64,000 nucleotides of DNA from Schizochytrium sp. TIO01 (lineage: Eukaryota; Sar; Bigyra; Thraustochytrida; Thraustochytriidae): positions 2,307,148 through 2,371,147 of the forward strand of contig SMSO01000014.1 in NCBI GenBank assembly GCA_004764695.1, read 5' to 3'. A program made the translations under genes and the position numbers. Positions 1 through 10,550 of the stretch are shown piece after piece. Under the pieces are notes generated by a model, which was not told where the DNA came from, searched no databases, and saw only the letters and a program-made list of their open reading frames with translations. Every line of letters begins with the position of its first letter. The first letter of the stretch is position 1.

Positions 1-377
1 TGAATGAATGAATGAATGAATGGCATCATCCTAGTAAATATATTTACATGAAAACGTTTTTATTATATATTTAAAGATAAGATAAGAATAGCTTTATTTT
101 ATATGTAAATATATTTATTTCTTCTGAGGCTTTGTTTTTTACTTTCAGATTTCAGTAGGAGGATAGTACCGATAGGCACCTAAGTAGGTAATAGTGCTCT
201 CTTTTTAACTCTCCCTTCCCGCACTCTTACTATTGATCTATTTGTGAGTCAAAGCAAATCATTCATATTTGTAAACATTATTTACTCAAGGGTACTGGCC
301 TGATAAACAGAAACAGGAAATAAATGCTAGGTGTTACCTAATTAAACTTATACTAAGTCAAGGAAACATATTTTGTC

Positions 378-384
<7 letters not shown>

Positions 385-412
<28 letters not shown>
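385..412. repeat. Poly-A tract
   Basis: An uninterrupted run of about 28 A residues lies in AT-rich sequence. It could be the tail of a retroposed element, but no element body or target-site duplication is recognisable next to it. Confidence 0.8.
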
Positions 413-414
<2 letters not shown>

Positions 415-1551
415 GGGGAAAAGCAGTCCTATTATGGTAGTGGTAGCATAAAAACTACTAGTTACAGAGGAGAAAAAGTAAGGAAACGTAGAGAAGGATA
501 AATGGGTTACTACTAATGTTTTACCATCATGTTTATTTATTTATTTTTTCAACAAAAGCTATTGAGAATGAACTGGAAACCCTCTAGCTAGAGAAAGAAG
601 AGATAAAAAGACAAGAAGTGGATTCATACTACTTGTATACTCCAGCACGGCAGTGAAAAGGTACCGCGAATGTCAGCATAGAGAACCCGTACCTAGTACT
701 CCAGAGCATAGGGTAGTTGTAGAGTACATAACCATATTATCGCAGTGATGACAGCAAGACTGAAAGAGCTTTAGTGATCTCACCTACGAGCCATTGCAAT
801 AGTTTTAGTCGTAGTCGTAAATCAACTTCAAAAGGTGAAAGAATAGTTGTAGGTACTTCCCTAGGCACCTGCTAGGCGTGATGGGTAATGGTCAGAACCC
901 TTCTTGAAGGGAATCATCACTTGGGAGAAGGAAAACCTCAACCTTTGGAGATGCACTGCAGAGAGAAAGGACCGTCCTCTAAACATGCTATGGCATGTTG
1001 GCTTCAAATTGGCACGCGAGGAGGGGCACCTCTTGGCTCTCTTACTTACCTCAAGTTGTTGGTAAAACTTTTCTTCACTGATTCACTCTTGGATAAAATT
1101 CTTTGTCAGTCTAGGATTGTTATTCTTACTCCAAATGCTTTTATTTTGTTTTCTAAAACTCGTGATAGACTTATCTCTGAAGGAACCTTGTTGTCTGTGC
1201 TTCGTTGGTTCCTCACATCCAGCTAGCTCTAGCTACAGTAATGCTACACCTCAGACCAAAACTCCTTTTCTTTCATTTCAGAATAGTGTTAGTTTAACTT
1301 TTTATTTAGTTTAATCTTAAAATAGATAAATGGAAAATGGAAAATGAAAGATGAGACACTACCCAATCGAAAAAAGAACAGAACTGCACGCTCGCTCACA
1401 ATTGTCAGGCCTCTGTAAAATATATAGAAAGCCAAGATCGCCATAACCCGTTAGACAAGGTGGGTAAACGAAGCAGCGCCACGGTTCTCTTGCAGTTCAA
1501 AAATGCAAGAGATCGCAAAACTGGTCGCCATTCTAGATCGGATTAGTCGAT

Positions 1552-1668
1552 CCATTCGTACATTCGATCGTTCGTTCATTCGATCGTTCATTCATTCGAT
1601 CGTTCATTCATTCGATCGTTCATTCATTCGATCGTTCATTCATTCATTCATTCATTCATTCATTCATT
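1552..1668. repeat. CATT microsatellite with GATCG-interspersed higher-order unit
   Basis: About four copies of a 16-base unit made of CATT repeats plus GATCGTT are followed by roughly ten pure CATT units. The complementary-sense tract (AATG/GAAT) lies about 0.5 kb downstream, so the two could pair as an inverted repeat. Confidence 0.85.
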
Positions 1669-1751
1669 TATTGAATCATTCACTGAAAAACTCATAGAAT
1701 CGACCATTCATCGATGAGTCTGCTCGGAACCATTGGAGCCCTTAACCTCGT

Positions 1752-1776
1752 ACAGTCAGTCAGTCAGTCAGTCAGT
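1752..1776. repeat. CAGT tetranucleotide repeat
   Basis: About six perfect tandem copies of CAGT in non-coding DNA. Confidence 0.85.
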
Positions 1777-2005
1777 TGGCCCTGTTCGTGGTCCCCAGGA
1801 TCTATCTGTTCACGAACAAGTTCGCAGCTCCTATTGGGACCACCAGAGCCGAGTCTAGCTACTAGAGTCTAGTCTTGCCAGCTTGTGAGACAGAGCACTG
1901 GAGGAAGCCAGAAACTCGGATTGCTCGATGGTGAGACTGAAGTAGCTACCAAGCGCAGCGAGAACCAACCTGCTGTCTGAGTTTGACTTCGACTTTGGGG
2001 TCTTC

Positions 2006-2035
2006 TGTTTGTTTGTTTGTTTGTTTGTTTGTTTA
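2006..2035. repeat. GTTT tetranucleotide repeat
   Basis: About seven tandem copies of GTTT in non-coding DNA. Confidence 0.85.
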
Positions 2036-2135
2036 TTTACCTGAGACACCCTCTTTGTGGCTGACAGCATCGAATTCAAGGTTCATCCACGCCAAACGAA
2101 AGTCGGATGCAGCGCGGCCTTCGGAGGTGCTCACA

Positions 2136-2367
2136 CGACTGACTGACTCACTGACTCACTGAATGAATGACTGAATGAATGACTGATTGAATGAATGAAT
2201 GAATGAATGAATGAATGAATGAATGAATGAATGAATGAATGAATGAATGAATGACTGACTGAATGAATGAATGAATGAATGAATGACTGATTGAATGAAT
2301 GAATGACTGATTGAATGAATGACTGACTGATTGAATGAATGAATGAATGAATGAATGAATGAATGAA
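2136..2367. repeat. GAAT/GACT microsatellite array
   Basis: About 230 bases of GAAT repeats are interrupted by GACT and GATT variants. All frames of the minus strand are open through it and translate as monotonous His-Ser-Phe-Ile repeats, so these are repeat artefacts and not genes. The array is complementary in sense to the CATT array at 1552-1668. Confidence 0.9.
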
Positions 2368-2770
2368 GAAGTCCGAGCGAACAGCCCGTCCCACAGAGCA
2401 CGGGAAAGCACCCAGAGGAGTGGCGCATAGTTTGCAGCGAGATCACGATTTCAACATCTTGGAGAATCGCGATCGAACGAACGATCAATCGAGCAGTAAA
2501 ATCTCAATGACATAGTTAGGCACCTAAGCTAGCTAGCGCTGTAGCTAGCTAAGCTAACCTCTGCTTTTCGAGGCCCGACAGTAATGGTTTGGCCGAAGCT
2601 GAAAGATTGATTGCTTCTGACCTCCGTGTCAATGACAGTTTGCATGAATGAAGCGCTCTCTTCGTGCAAGTCAACTAGGTACCTGCTTAGCCAGCTGATT
2701 AGGACGCTCAGAGGGGAAGCAGTTGGCGGCAAAGGACCTCTCACTTTTAAAGAGGTTGCGTCATAAGTAC

Positions 2771-2816
2771 AAAAGAAGACAACAGAAGACAAAAGAAGAC
2801 AAAAGAAGACAAAAGA
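2771..2816. repeat. 10-base purine minisatellite (AGAAGACAAA)
   Basis: About four tandem, slightly diverged copies of a 10-base purine-rich unit. Confidence 0.8.
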
Positions 2817-3774
2817 GAATAAGGTTAATAATTCTAAAAAGTTGATTTGTTACGAACGTAGGATCGGGGAAAGGTTAGTTACCTACGTACCTACTGCCTG
2901 ATTGTTGAAAACTTGAGTGAAAGAGGAAAAGTCAATAGCTAGCCTCGCATACCTGCCTAACTAACTTCTACTGAGATGGTCAAGTTAAGTCTCCTTCCTC
3001 TCCTTCCAGTCGTAGAAAGGCAGTAAGTAACGAGTGAAAACTTGTGAGAAAGAGAAGCCACCGATCGAAGTTCGAAGTCAGCGGCTAACCTGAAGTCGCA
3101 AAGAAAACCATCGCAGAAACGAGCACAGGGATCCTGAGACTGGCAGGAAGGCGAAATATTTACTGGTTATGGAAAGCAAACCGAGCAGACAGTCCGGATG
3201 AATTCGAGACAACGGGAGATAACAAAGCACTGACCCGAATCCACATAACGCATAGCTAGCTAGCTATACATAGACAGGTTCGTAGATAGATAGTTAAACA
3301 GGTATCCAGCAGTGCGAAATACATCATCGTGAAGGAGGACGTGTTCCAAGACGTCCATCTCTCGCTTAAGGCATGCAAGCAAGCAAGCATGCAAGCAGGT
3401 AGGTAGAAAAGCCAGGTATAGGTACCTAGCTAGCTACGATCTTGAGGTTGAAGATCCAACTAGCTAGGTGGCTGCCTGGCCAAAGCACGTACTGCCAAGC
3501 TATTATCTATCTGACTGGACTGGCCGTCAACATCGCTCTCAGCATCATCGCACTGGAATCATCGTCTTTCAGAAACGTTCTTCATCTCAAGTGACCAGGT
3601 TTTGTCAACGTACCAGTGTAGTACCTGAGACAATATATAACTTTGCTCCATGAAGCCAAAGGGTTCAAAAGAGGAGCAGACTGCTGACGGACGAGTGCGG
3701 GCGAGTGATTGGTCCAACATCCAAAGAGCTCTCCGAGTACAACGCTGGACTTAACGGTTGCTCTCGCCAAGTTA

Positions 3775-3777
3775 TTG

Positions 3778-3808
<31 letters not shown>

Positions 3809-3810
3809 TG
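3775..3810. repeat. GTT/GCT trinucleotide repeat
   Basis: A short GTT run passes into about nine GCT units. It keeps frames open on both strands (poly-Leu, poly-Ala and poly-Ser), which explains the open frames around 3.6-4.2 kb. Confidence 0.85.
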
Positions 3811-5954
3811 GCAGGCAAGCAGGCAAGCCTCATCGACGACATCGATTTCTCGCCGTGTCCTATCCTATGGAGGCGCTATGGCATCGTCCGCGCTGCTCTT
3901 GCGGGACAGATGACCACGATCGTAGCTGAGAGCCATCAGAACGACCAGAAGACAGTTGGTTGGCTGGCTAGCTTGCTATGGCAGGCGGTGGTGCCTTCTG
4001 TACGGCAGCTAGCTTCTGCTTTGTGCGCCATTGGGAACCTCAGGTACCTAGCTGGAAACCTCGGAGGGTTTCAAGTTCCGCTCGGGGGTGTCTCCAAAGC
4101 GGACAGGGTACTCTGTCTCCATTTGTCAACTATCTGTCAACTGTCTCTGCCCCATGTAGAGCACGCCACATGTTCTTTTTTGGAGTCGTGGCTTAACCCG
4201 AGAGCGTAGAAGCTGACAAGCTCGAGAACCCGGAGCATCGGAGTCTGTCTGCGGAATCAGGTTCTGCTTTAGATTGTGCGCCTTTAGTCGAGTCTGTCTA
4301 TGGAAAAGAGAACTTTTTGAAATAGAAATAGGAACGTATGTGCCCAAAGAAGAGAATCATGAGATTAAGAAAAGCTTTTTTACATTGCTATTATTATGAT
4401 TATTATGGTTATTTATTTATTTATCTTTAAATTCACATGATGCAAAATAGCCTCCATAATAACTATTATTATTCTTATTAAAATTCTTAAAGCTTTTTCT
4501 TTTTCAAAATAAATAAATTAGTAAAGCCTTTCTGAATTTAAATAACTCATGTTCATTTTTTATTTTATTTTTTTAAATTAAGCGTTTAAAAGTGTTTTTA
4601 TCACCATAGTTTTCTTTAATTAAAGAAATATAAAAATACGAGAAATATAAACAAAACTGTTTAAAATGTGCATATTATTTCCAAAACATATGATACCAAT
4701 AATTTTCTAATGTTTATAATGGCAAGCAAGCGAGCTTAGCAAGTTCTACTGACTGCTATCATTTATTTCCTCTATGCTGCTGGAACTTCTACTATTTCCT
4801 CAAGAAAGTAGTAAGTTGTGTGTCCTTCCTCCGGACCTGTGTGATAGTGAAGATATGTGTGAGTCAGCAGTGCCGTCGCGACGCCTTCACAGTTCATGTT
4901 GCTAACTTGCTAGCTCTACCTCTTCATAATTAAACTTATAATTATATTCATAATTAAATTCATAACTAAGCAGGTGCCTCGAGTTGCTTCGTCCTTCGGA
5001 TCGATGCTCAGCAGTGGCTGGCTGTCTGGCTGGAATCTTGCTCAGGTCCTCAGTTGCTCTGGTCGATTGGTCGGTCTTTCTTCTTGTTCTGTTATGTTAT
5101 GTCCTGTTCTGTTCTGTTCAATGATGGTCCCGAGTCTCCAGGTCTCCTCAGAGGTCTCTCTCCTCCGTTGGTGCGTTGATTTGCGCAGAACAACAGCAGT
5201 TGCCGGAGAGCGAACCAACCCAAAAGCCCATGGATGATGGATGCGCTCGGCTGATTGCGAAATGCAACGAACACCATAAACCTCATCTCCGGGCTGTGTG
5301 GACGGACTTGAGAGCTCACGCCACTCCAGCACCAGCAACGGCATCAGCATCTCCAGCGGCATCAGCAGTAGCACCAGCAGCACCAGCAGAAAGGCAGAGT
5401 ATTGGGACCACAATGGTATCTGGAGTTTCACTGGTCTTCAGTTGAACTCGCGCTGCTGTTATTCACGCAGGCCCTGTCGTCGAGACGGCAGGCATTCGGA
5501 GAACACAGGTTTGGCGAGTACCTGCGCATGTGCTTCTACTCCGCGCTAGCGTTGTTGCTGAGATTTTGTTGCGCACAGTCGTTGAGGCAGCAAACCAAAG
5601 CACACCAAAGCAAAGCGCCTCTGACTACATCTAGAGCTACCCAGCTACACCATACCACCCACGCCTTCCCTGCCCGCTCACGACAGATTCTCGTAACGGC
5701 GGTGCTCTGCATCGCACATCGCAGCAGTGTCAAAGCGACCCCGCAATTCCCGCCCCTAGTTTGCAGAGAGTGGAGATGGCTCACAAACTCGTAGCACCCA
5801 CCACATGGACATGGACTGCCTCTCGCATACGCTCTTAAGCTTCGCCTCTGTCTGTCAGACTGTCCTGTCTGCCTGCCTGTCTGCCTGTCTGTCAGACTGT
5901 CTGAGACGCCGGCCGAGGGACTAGCTGGCCGCGGACTACCTCGTAGAGCTAGCT

Positions 5955-5976
5955 AGAGAGAGAGAGAGAGAGAGAG
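5955..5976. repeat. AG dinucleotide repeat
   Basis: About eleven AG units next to CTAG-rich sequence. Confidence 0.85.
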
Positions 5977-6533
5977 CTAAGCACAGAGAGCGCCTCTGGT
6001 TCTTCCTTGAGATGTTGGTATCTGACCCGTCCTACTTTGAGCTCACTTTTGTTATTTGTTTGTTTGTTTGTTTATCTGTTATTTTGTTATTTCGTTATTT
6101 TGATTATTTTGTTATTTTGTTAGTTATTTCTGTCTGTCTGTCTGTCTGTGTATCTCTTCAAAGTGGTCTGTGGAAGTCCTCCTCTTCCATAATGGTGATT
6201 TCTATGAGGAAGGACGGAGAAGAAGGGAGGACTCATTCGTGTAGTCGTCAGCAGGCAGTGCAGTAGCGTTCTCAACTGCGTGGCGGCCTTTGTGCGGGGT
6301 ACGGCTTCTCAACTCTGTGCGCAACATAGGCAGGCGCCTGCCTACCCAGGTACTTTCTTTCACACAGAGAACCGAAAAGAAGAAGTAAAAAGACACCACG
6401 CAGGACTCTAGCAAGAGAAGCATGAGTAGACAGACAGGCAGCACCAGTAAGTGCGTGCCAAGTGGGGCTTGTGGTGAGCGAGATTAGGTATGCTTTGTTC
6501 CCAAGTCCTTTTGCTTTCCTAACTGCGCTTCAG

Positions 6534-6535
<2 letters not shown>

Positions 6536-6573
<38 letters not shown>
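6536..6573. repeat. GA dinucleotide repeat
   Basis: About nineteen perfect GA units just upstream of the broken-gene island that begins near 6.68 kb. Confidence 0.9.
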
Positions 6574-6577
<4 letters not shown>

Positions 6578-6677
6578 CTAGATTCCTTGCATTGACAGAT
6601 AAACAAACTTACACGGAGTGTAACCTTCTCACGAGGTTAGTCTGGACGAACTTGAGATGGCAACTGGGCGTCAGTGA

Positions 6678-7152
6678 TGCCGATGCCGAGCATCTTGGAT
6701 AGAGATCCCACTCAAAACTCGAAAAGGGACGGCGGACCGCGCACACCTAGTTCACAAGGCGGCTGTGGTGGATGTAGGCATCGAGGACGACGAAAATAAT
6801 CACTTAGCCTTGTCGCCAACGATGTATCGCATGTTCGACAGCCGACGCAACCAGCACGGTTAAAGCAAAGATCGGTTTGCTCAGATAAAAGATTGAGCTT
6901 GCACCAGATTTTATTCCGAATGACAACGTTACTGCTGCTGACAGCGCTGGGAATAAACGAGTGAGAACGTGGGTCAAAGTCACTGGGTTTGATTGAACCC
7001 ATTGTTTGTGAGATGGTTTCCTTTTACATGATTTCATCGGGTTCTTTACCATCATGTTTGTGAAGGATCAAGATCAGTTTTGCGAGAACCTCAAATGGAA
7101 AGCAACCGAAACAGCACCCCACTGGGTAGATGCTCGAACCAGAAGAGGATAA
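6678..7152 (+). pseudogene. HNH-endonuclease-like remnant, frame-broken
   Basis: Frame 6678-6863 encodes ADRAHLVHK, then DDENNHLALSPTMYRMFD. This matches the layout of eukaryotic HNH nuclease domains: an Ala-His-Leu/Ile opening, an Asn-Asn-x-Leu-Ala-Leu-Ser core, then x-H-x-x-F-D. The last histidine is Tyr here (MYRMFD), which would damage the metal site. The reading continues in another frame from 6889 with KIELAPDFIPNDN and RTWVKVTGF, then FTIMFVKDQDQFCENLKWKA up to a TAA at 7150-7152. The frames are separated by stops and at least two shifts, at about 6863-6889 and 6994-7040. Related fragments may continue to about 7230. I infer a decayed gene, though introns could account for some breaks. 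The HNH assignment is from motif spacing only. Confidence 0.45.
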
Positions 7153-7379
7153 AAATAGTTCAAGAGATTAATTGTGGTGGTGTCTAAACTTGATTTTGCG
7201 AGTATACGTCTAACCGAGGCAGATAACACCAACGTCTTATTTTCCTGCTAAGCTTCCTTTCTTTGCCTGGAGGAAGAAATCTTGTGAAGTCCCACCAAGC
7301 AAGATACATTGCTGGTTGTTTGGTCCTCCTAAGCCCATTCCTCCTTGCGTAAAGCAGCTCTTAGCGTTGCAAATGAATG

Positions 7380-8425
7380 GACGCGTGCTGCCCGGATTAG
7401 GATTTTTAAAGGTAACAATGAGTAAATGGAGATGTTATTTCTTACGGAACTCTTTCTGTCGTCATACAAATCACTGCCCTTCTTGTGCTTGTAAACTCCA
7501 GTCGCGATCTCGGTAATCTGAGGAGGCAAGGTCCGTTTCAAGTAACAAGGGACGTAGCTTACTTTCACGTCACTGATAATTCTCCCGGTCCTCCACGCCA
7601 TCGCTCGCCACAAAGCGCACAAGCCAGTATCAGGGTCGATCCAATCCTCTCCTCCGCCTGTAATCGTGTCGCGGCAAGCGCGGAGTTCCATATAATTGCC
7701 ACCCGTCGAAGGGGTAGGCCACCCAGCGAATGAAACCATCGTCATTAGAACCTTTCATAAGGTTATTCGTCTCAATGTCAGGAATGCCCACAGTTGAAAT
7801 GCGAGTCTTGCCATTCTTGGTCCGGCCAGAGAGCTACAAAGTGTCCTCAATGTCTGGCTTAGACCAGCCAATCATACTAATCTTGTAAAGCACACATTCT
7901 CTGATGCTTAGAGCTACCAAGCAATGCATGTGCCCATTACCCTTCCACTGGTGAAACATGTTCATCTTGTAAGTCACGCCGTTCTGAATGTAACGATGAG
8001 ACCCAGGCTCTGCTCTAAACCAGCAGTTGCGGTGGTACCAGGAAGGAGCATAGAGGTCCATATAACGCGTCGTGCAGCTCATCATGCACTTGCAGGCATT
8101 CGAAAGAGTATTAGGCATTGTATATATCTTCCTTTTGGTGAGGCAGACGCATCCCTCAGGCCTCAAGTTGTTCCTATTCGGTTTGGCACCGCGGATCGCT
8201 ATTGTGCGATCCCCTGGGACTGATTTCACGACGCTCTCAGAAATGATTTCAAAGGTCCAAACCAATATGAACTCGCTTAATTGAAGCAGTATTGGTCTGA
8301 CTAAGCCTTCCGTCATCTATGCCACCATAGTGTACACTGGCGAAGGCGTGGACTCCTTTCCATCGGTAGTTTATCTCTACCGTTCTTTGTGACTCGCTCA
8401 CGAACGATCGAATCCCACTTCCTCA
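7380..8425 (-). pseudogene. Unidentified broken coding region, minus strand
   Basis: Read from 8425 downwards, the minus strand gives protein-like text in successive frames. It begins with VEINYRWKGVHAFASVHYGG at about 8.3-8.4 kb. A frame change follows, then a segment with YMDLYAPSWYHRNCWFRAEP and HQWKGNGHMHCLVAL at about 7.85-8.1 kb. A TAG at 7834-7836 is followed in the same frame by GKTRISTVGIPDIETNNL and GFIRWVAYPFDGW. Another shift leads to GGGEDWIDPDTGLCALW and an end near 7.38 kb. Composition (Trp, Cys, His, balanced hydrophobics) argues for real ancestral coding sequence. I do not recognise the family. It is broken or intron-containing, and it diverges from the plus-strand remnant starting at 8427. 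Confidence 0.35.
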
Positions 8426-8426
8426 G

Positions 8427-9228
8427 GTGATGGCCTCTGGAGGCCTCAGTGCTATGAACAATGTTTGGGAAGCTGCAAACAGTTCCACAGATGTTATGGA
8501 CTTCGGTGACGTTCGCTTCGTCAGCTCATTAAACAACGTCGTACAGGGCCCGTATGCAATTCGCAACCCAGATGCCATGTCACTCTCCAGAAGCCACGGA
8601 AAGTACATTTGGCTGTTTGCAGGGTTCAACGTGGTGCGTTCTTGGTGCCTTGACACTACTCATCGCCCTCACATCGACACTTATTCAAGTATGCAGTGTG
8701 GCAACTCTTTGCAAGCAGCCGTCCAAATAGGGAAATGGGTATTAACCAAGGACTACATGGGCAGCGCGGCGTATAAGAACGGAATCTATCAGATCACCCT
8801 TTAAAACTAAACCTACTATTTCAACAATGGTGCCTGTACAAGTAAGGAGGACTGGGGGTCCCTTCGTCATAGCTTTGCTCCCACTCACGTTGCTGCTGCC
8901 AATCTCACGCTGGCCCGGATTAGCGACCTTAGCAATGGGAAAGGTTATATCAACCCCCCAAGTGTACCACGTCGATGATTACTCAAATTACTGGGCCAAC
9001 TGCATGTCCACCACAAGTTGGACTACGCATGCCGAGAAATCCCATTACTGCAAGATTTGGAACGAGGGCAGAATTAGACCTGGTGACGAAGCGTCGACCA
9101 CGTGGACCTGCAGAGGGTCAAAATACTTAAGCCAGGACTGTGTCGATAGAGCCTGCAAGAATATTTCAGGCTACATGCCGTCGTCTGCCGGGGCCTACAC
9201 CAGGCAGATTCAGAGCTCTCAGTACTGA
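8427..9228 (+). pseudogene. Unidentified broken coding region with two in-frame TAA codons
   Basis: A frame opening after a splice-acceptor-like CCTCAG at 8421-8426 encodes ASGGLSAMNNVWEAANSS, KYIWLFAGFNVVRSWCLD and NGIYQITL. TAA codons then lie at 8802-8804 and 8808-8810. The same frame continues at once with TYYFNNGACTSKEDWGS and a Gly-Tyr-Ile-Asn-Pro stretch. At the C6 run 8954-8959 a +1 shift joins it to QVYHVDDYSNYW, several Cys-containing segments, and a stop at 9226-9228. Several Cys residues and N-x-S/T sites suggest an extracellular protein. This is inference, and no family is recognised. It may be a pseudogene, a gene with unseen introns, or sequence from a lineage in which TAA is sense. 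Confidence 0.4.
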
Positions 9229-10360
9229 CTCTGGGATACACTACTTAAGTAGATAGGTATCACTTCCTACTGCCATGGCGGTGCTCAAGGAAAGACTGCA
9301 GCACTTGGAGCTGATTGCCAATCATCAGTCTGCTGAGGAGTTGCCGGAAAGACAGCTAGCTGCCAGAGTAGTTGTTTAGAAGCATGTAGTTGGAGAACTC
9401 TTTGTCTTCATTCATATATATCGTCATGTACTCTAGCTAGTAGAGAGGCAGCTCCTCCGTACTACTACTGCTCTTTTCCTCCCTTCTCTTCAACACTGTT
9501 CCCACCACAACAATCGACGTAGTAGGCTAATTGACAAAAGAAAGTTATAAACGACTGCTGCCCCAAGCTATCCATCGACACTGAGTACAACTCCCACCAA
9601 TCATCGCTTTAGCTTGGGTAAGAACTCAACTATCAAGAGATGCATGTCTCCGGTAGGCATTAGATTTCATCGTACCTCGCACTCGTGGTAGGTGCCTATC
9701 TATCTATCTTATCTATCTAGCTAGCTAGCTAGCTTCCAGTGCTGCCACCTGCGCACTAGAGATAAGATAGACCTGTCTACCTACCTGCGTGCGTGCCCAT
9801 GTCGCCCCATACCGCCGCTGCCTGAGAGATTGACGTGGCTTGAGCTTTCATTCAGGCCAAAAAGACTTGCAGAAGAGCGGCGAGAGCGGCCAACGGTCCT
9901 TGAAGAGGTTGCACAGCCATGGATTCCAGTGATGCTGCAATCAACAGGCATGGGAATGAATGCCTTGCCCTGAGTTGAGTTTCTGAGGTTCTTCTGCACA
10001 GGTAAAATGTTTAGTTTTGTGGAGAAGACTCTAAATGGTGAGAGTGGTGTAGGTAGATCTATAGCTGCAGCTAGAGAGAGGTAGAACTGACTCTGGAACC
10101 TGAACAGGTGTGTGAGGGAATGAATGACACCACGCGAGCGAGCACATCGATGGATGGATACATAAGCAGCTGTGTGGCTGTGTAGGCGTGTAGCTCTAGC
10201 GAGAGGTAACCACGTACACAGGTAGGTAGGTACACCCTCTCAGTAGCTAGGGAGATGATACGATACCTTCCTCTAGCTAGCCACCTAGCTAGCCAGTCCC
10301 AGGGAATGAGTTCAAAACGCACAGCTTGGCCAAACGATCCCTCATTCGCACGTACCTCAG

Positions 10361-10400
<40 letters not shown>

Positions 10401-10429
10401 GCATACATACATACATACATACATACATA
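10361..10429. repeat. GATA then CATA tetranucleotide repeats
   Basis: About ten GATA units are followed directly by about seven CATA units. Minus-strand frames through here read as Ile-Tyr-Leu-Ser or Tyr-Val-Cys-Met repeats, which are artefacts. Confidence 0.9.
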
Positions 10430-10516
10430 GCTCTCTACAGAGGTGCCCGAACTGCGAACACTTAGTGGTATTGGAGGTACCTGCCTGCCTACCCACCCAC
10501 TACGCTAAGGTATATG

Positions 10517-10550
10517 TTAGCTAGCTAGCTAGCTAGCTAGCTAGCTAGCC
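10517..10550. repeat. GCTA tetranucleotide repeat
   Basis: About eight tandem GCTA units. The unit repeat (GCTAGCTA) is self-complementary and can fold on itself. Confidence 0.9.

Larger units (their letters stand above)
1..6677. other. Repeat-rich intergenic DNA without a convincing gene
   Basis: This stretch has many tetranucleotide and dinucleotide tracts (listed separately) and a low-complexity mosaic of CTAG, GGTACC and AGGTAGGT words. Its open frames are short, start without support, and consist of repeat translations such as His-Ser-Phe-Ile or poly-Leu, or of arginine/serine-rich composition with no family resemblance. I see no gene here. A 28-base poly-A lies near 385-412. Unrecognised spliced exons or non-coding RNA cannot be excluded. 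Confidence 0.6.

Noticed and set aside
2131-2488. Three overlapping minus-strand frames of 87-110 residues rich in His-Ser-Phe-Ile
   Set aside because: All three frames are open because the GAAT microsatellite has no stops in that orientation; the sequence is monotonous repeat translation.
3582-4209. Overlapping open frames of 74-166 residues with poly-Leu, poly-Ala or poly-Ser
   Set aside because: They are driven by the GCT/GTT repeat at 3775-3810, the longest lacks an ATG start, and no domain is visible.
5042-5794. Minus-strand 129-residue and plus-strand 130-residue frames
   Set aside because: Composition is Ser/Arg/Leu-rich and repeat-derived (CAGCAC/CTCCTG units), the frames conflict on the two strands, and no family is recognised.
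10071-10496. Minus-strand 141-residue frame
   Set aside because: Its core is the GATA/CATA repeat translated as Ile-Tyr-Leu-Ser and Tyr-Val-Cys-Met; the rest has no support.
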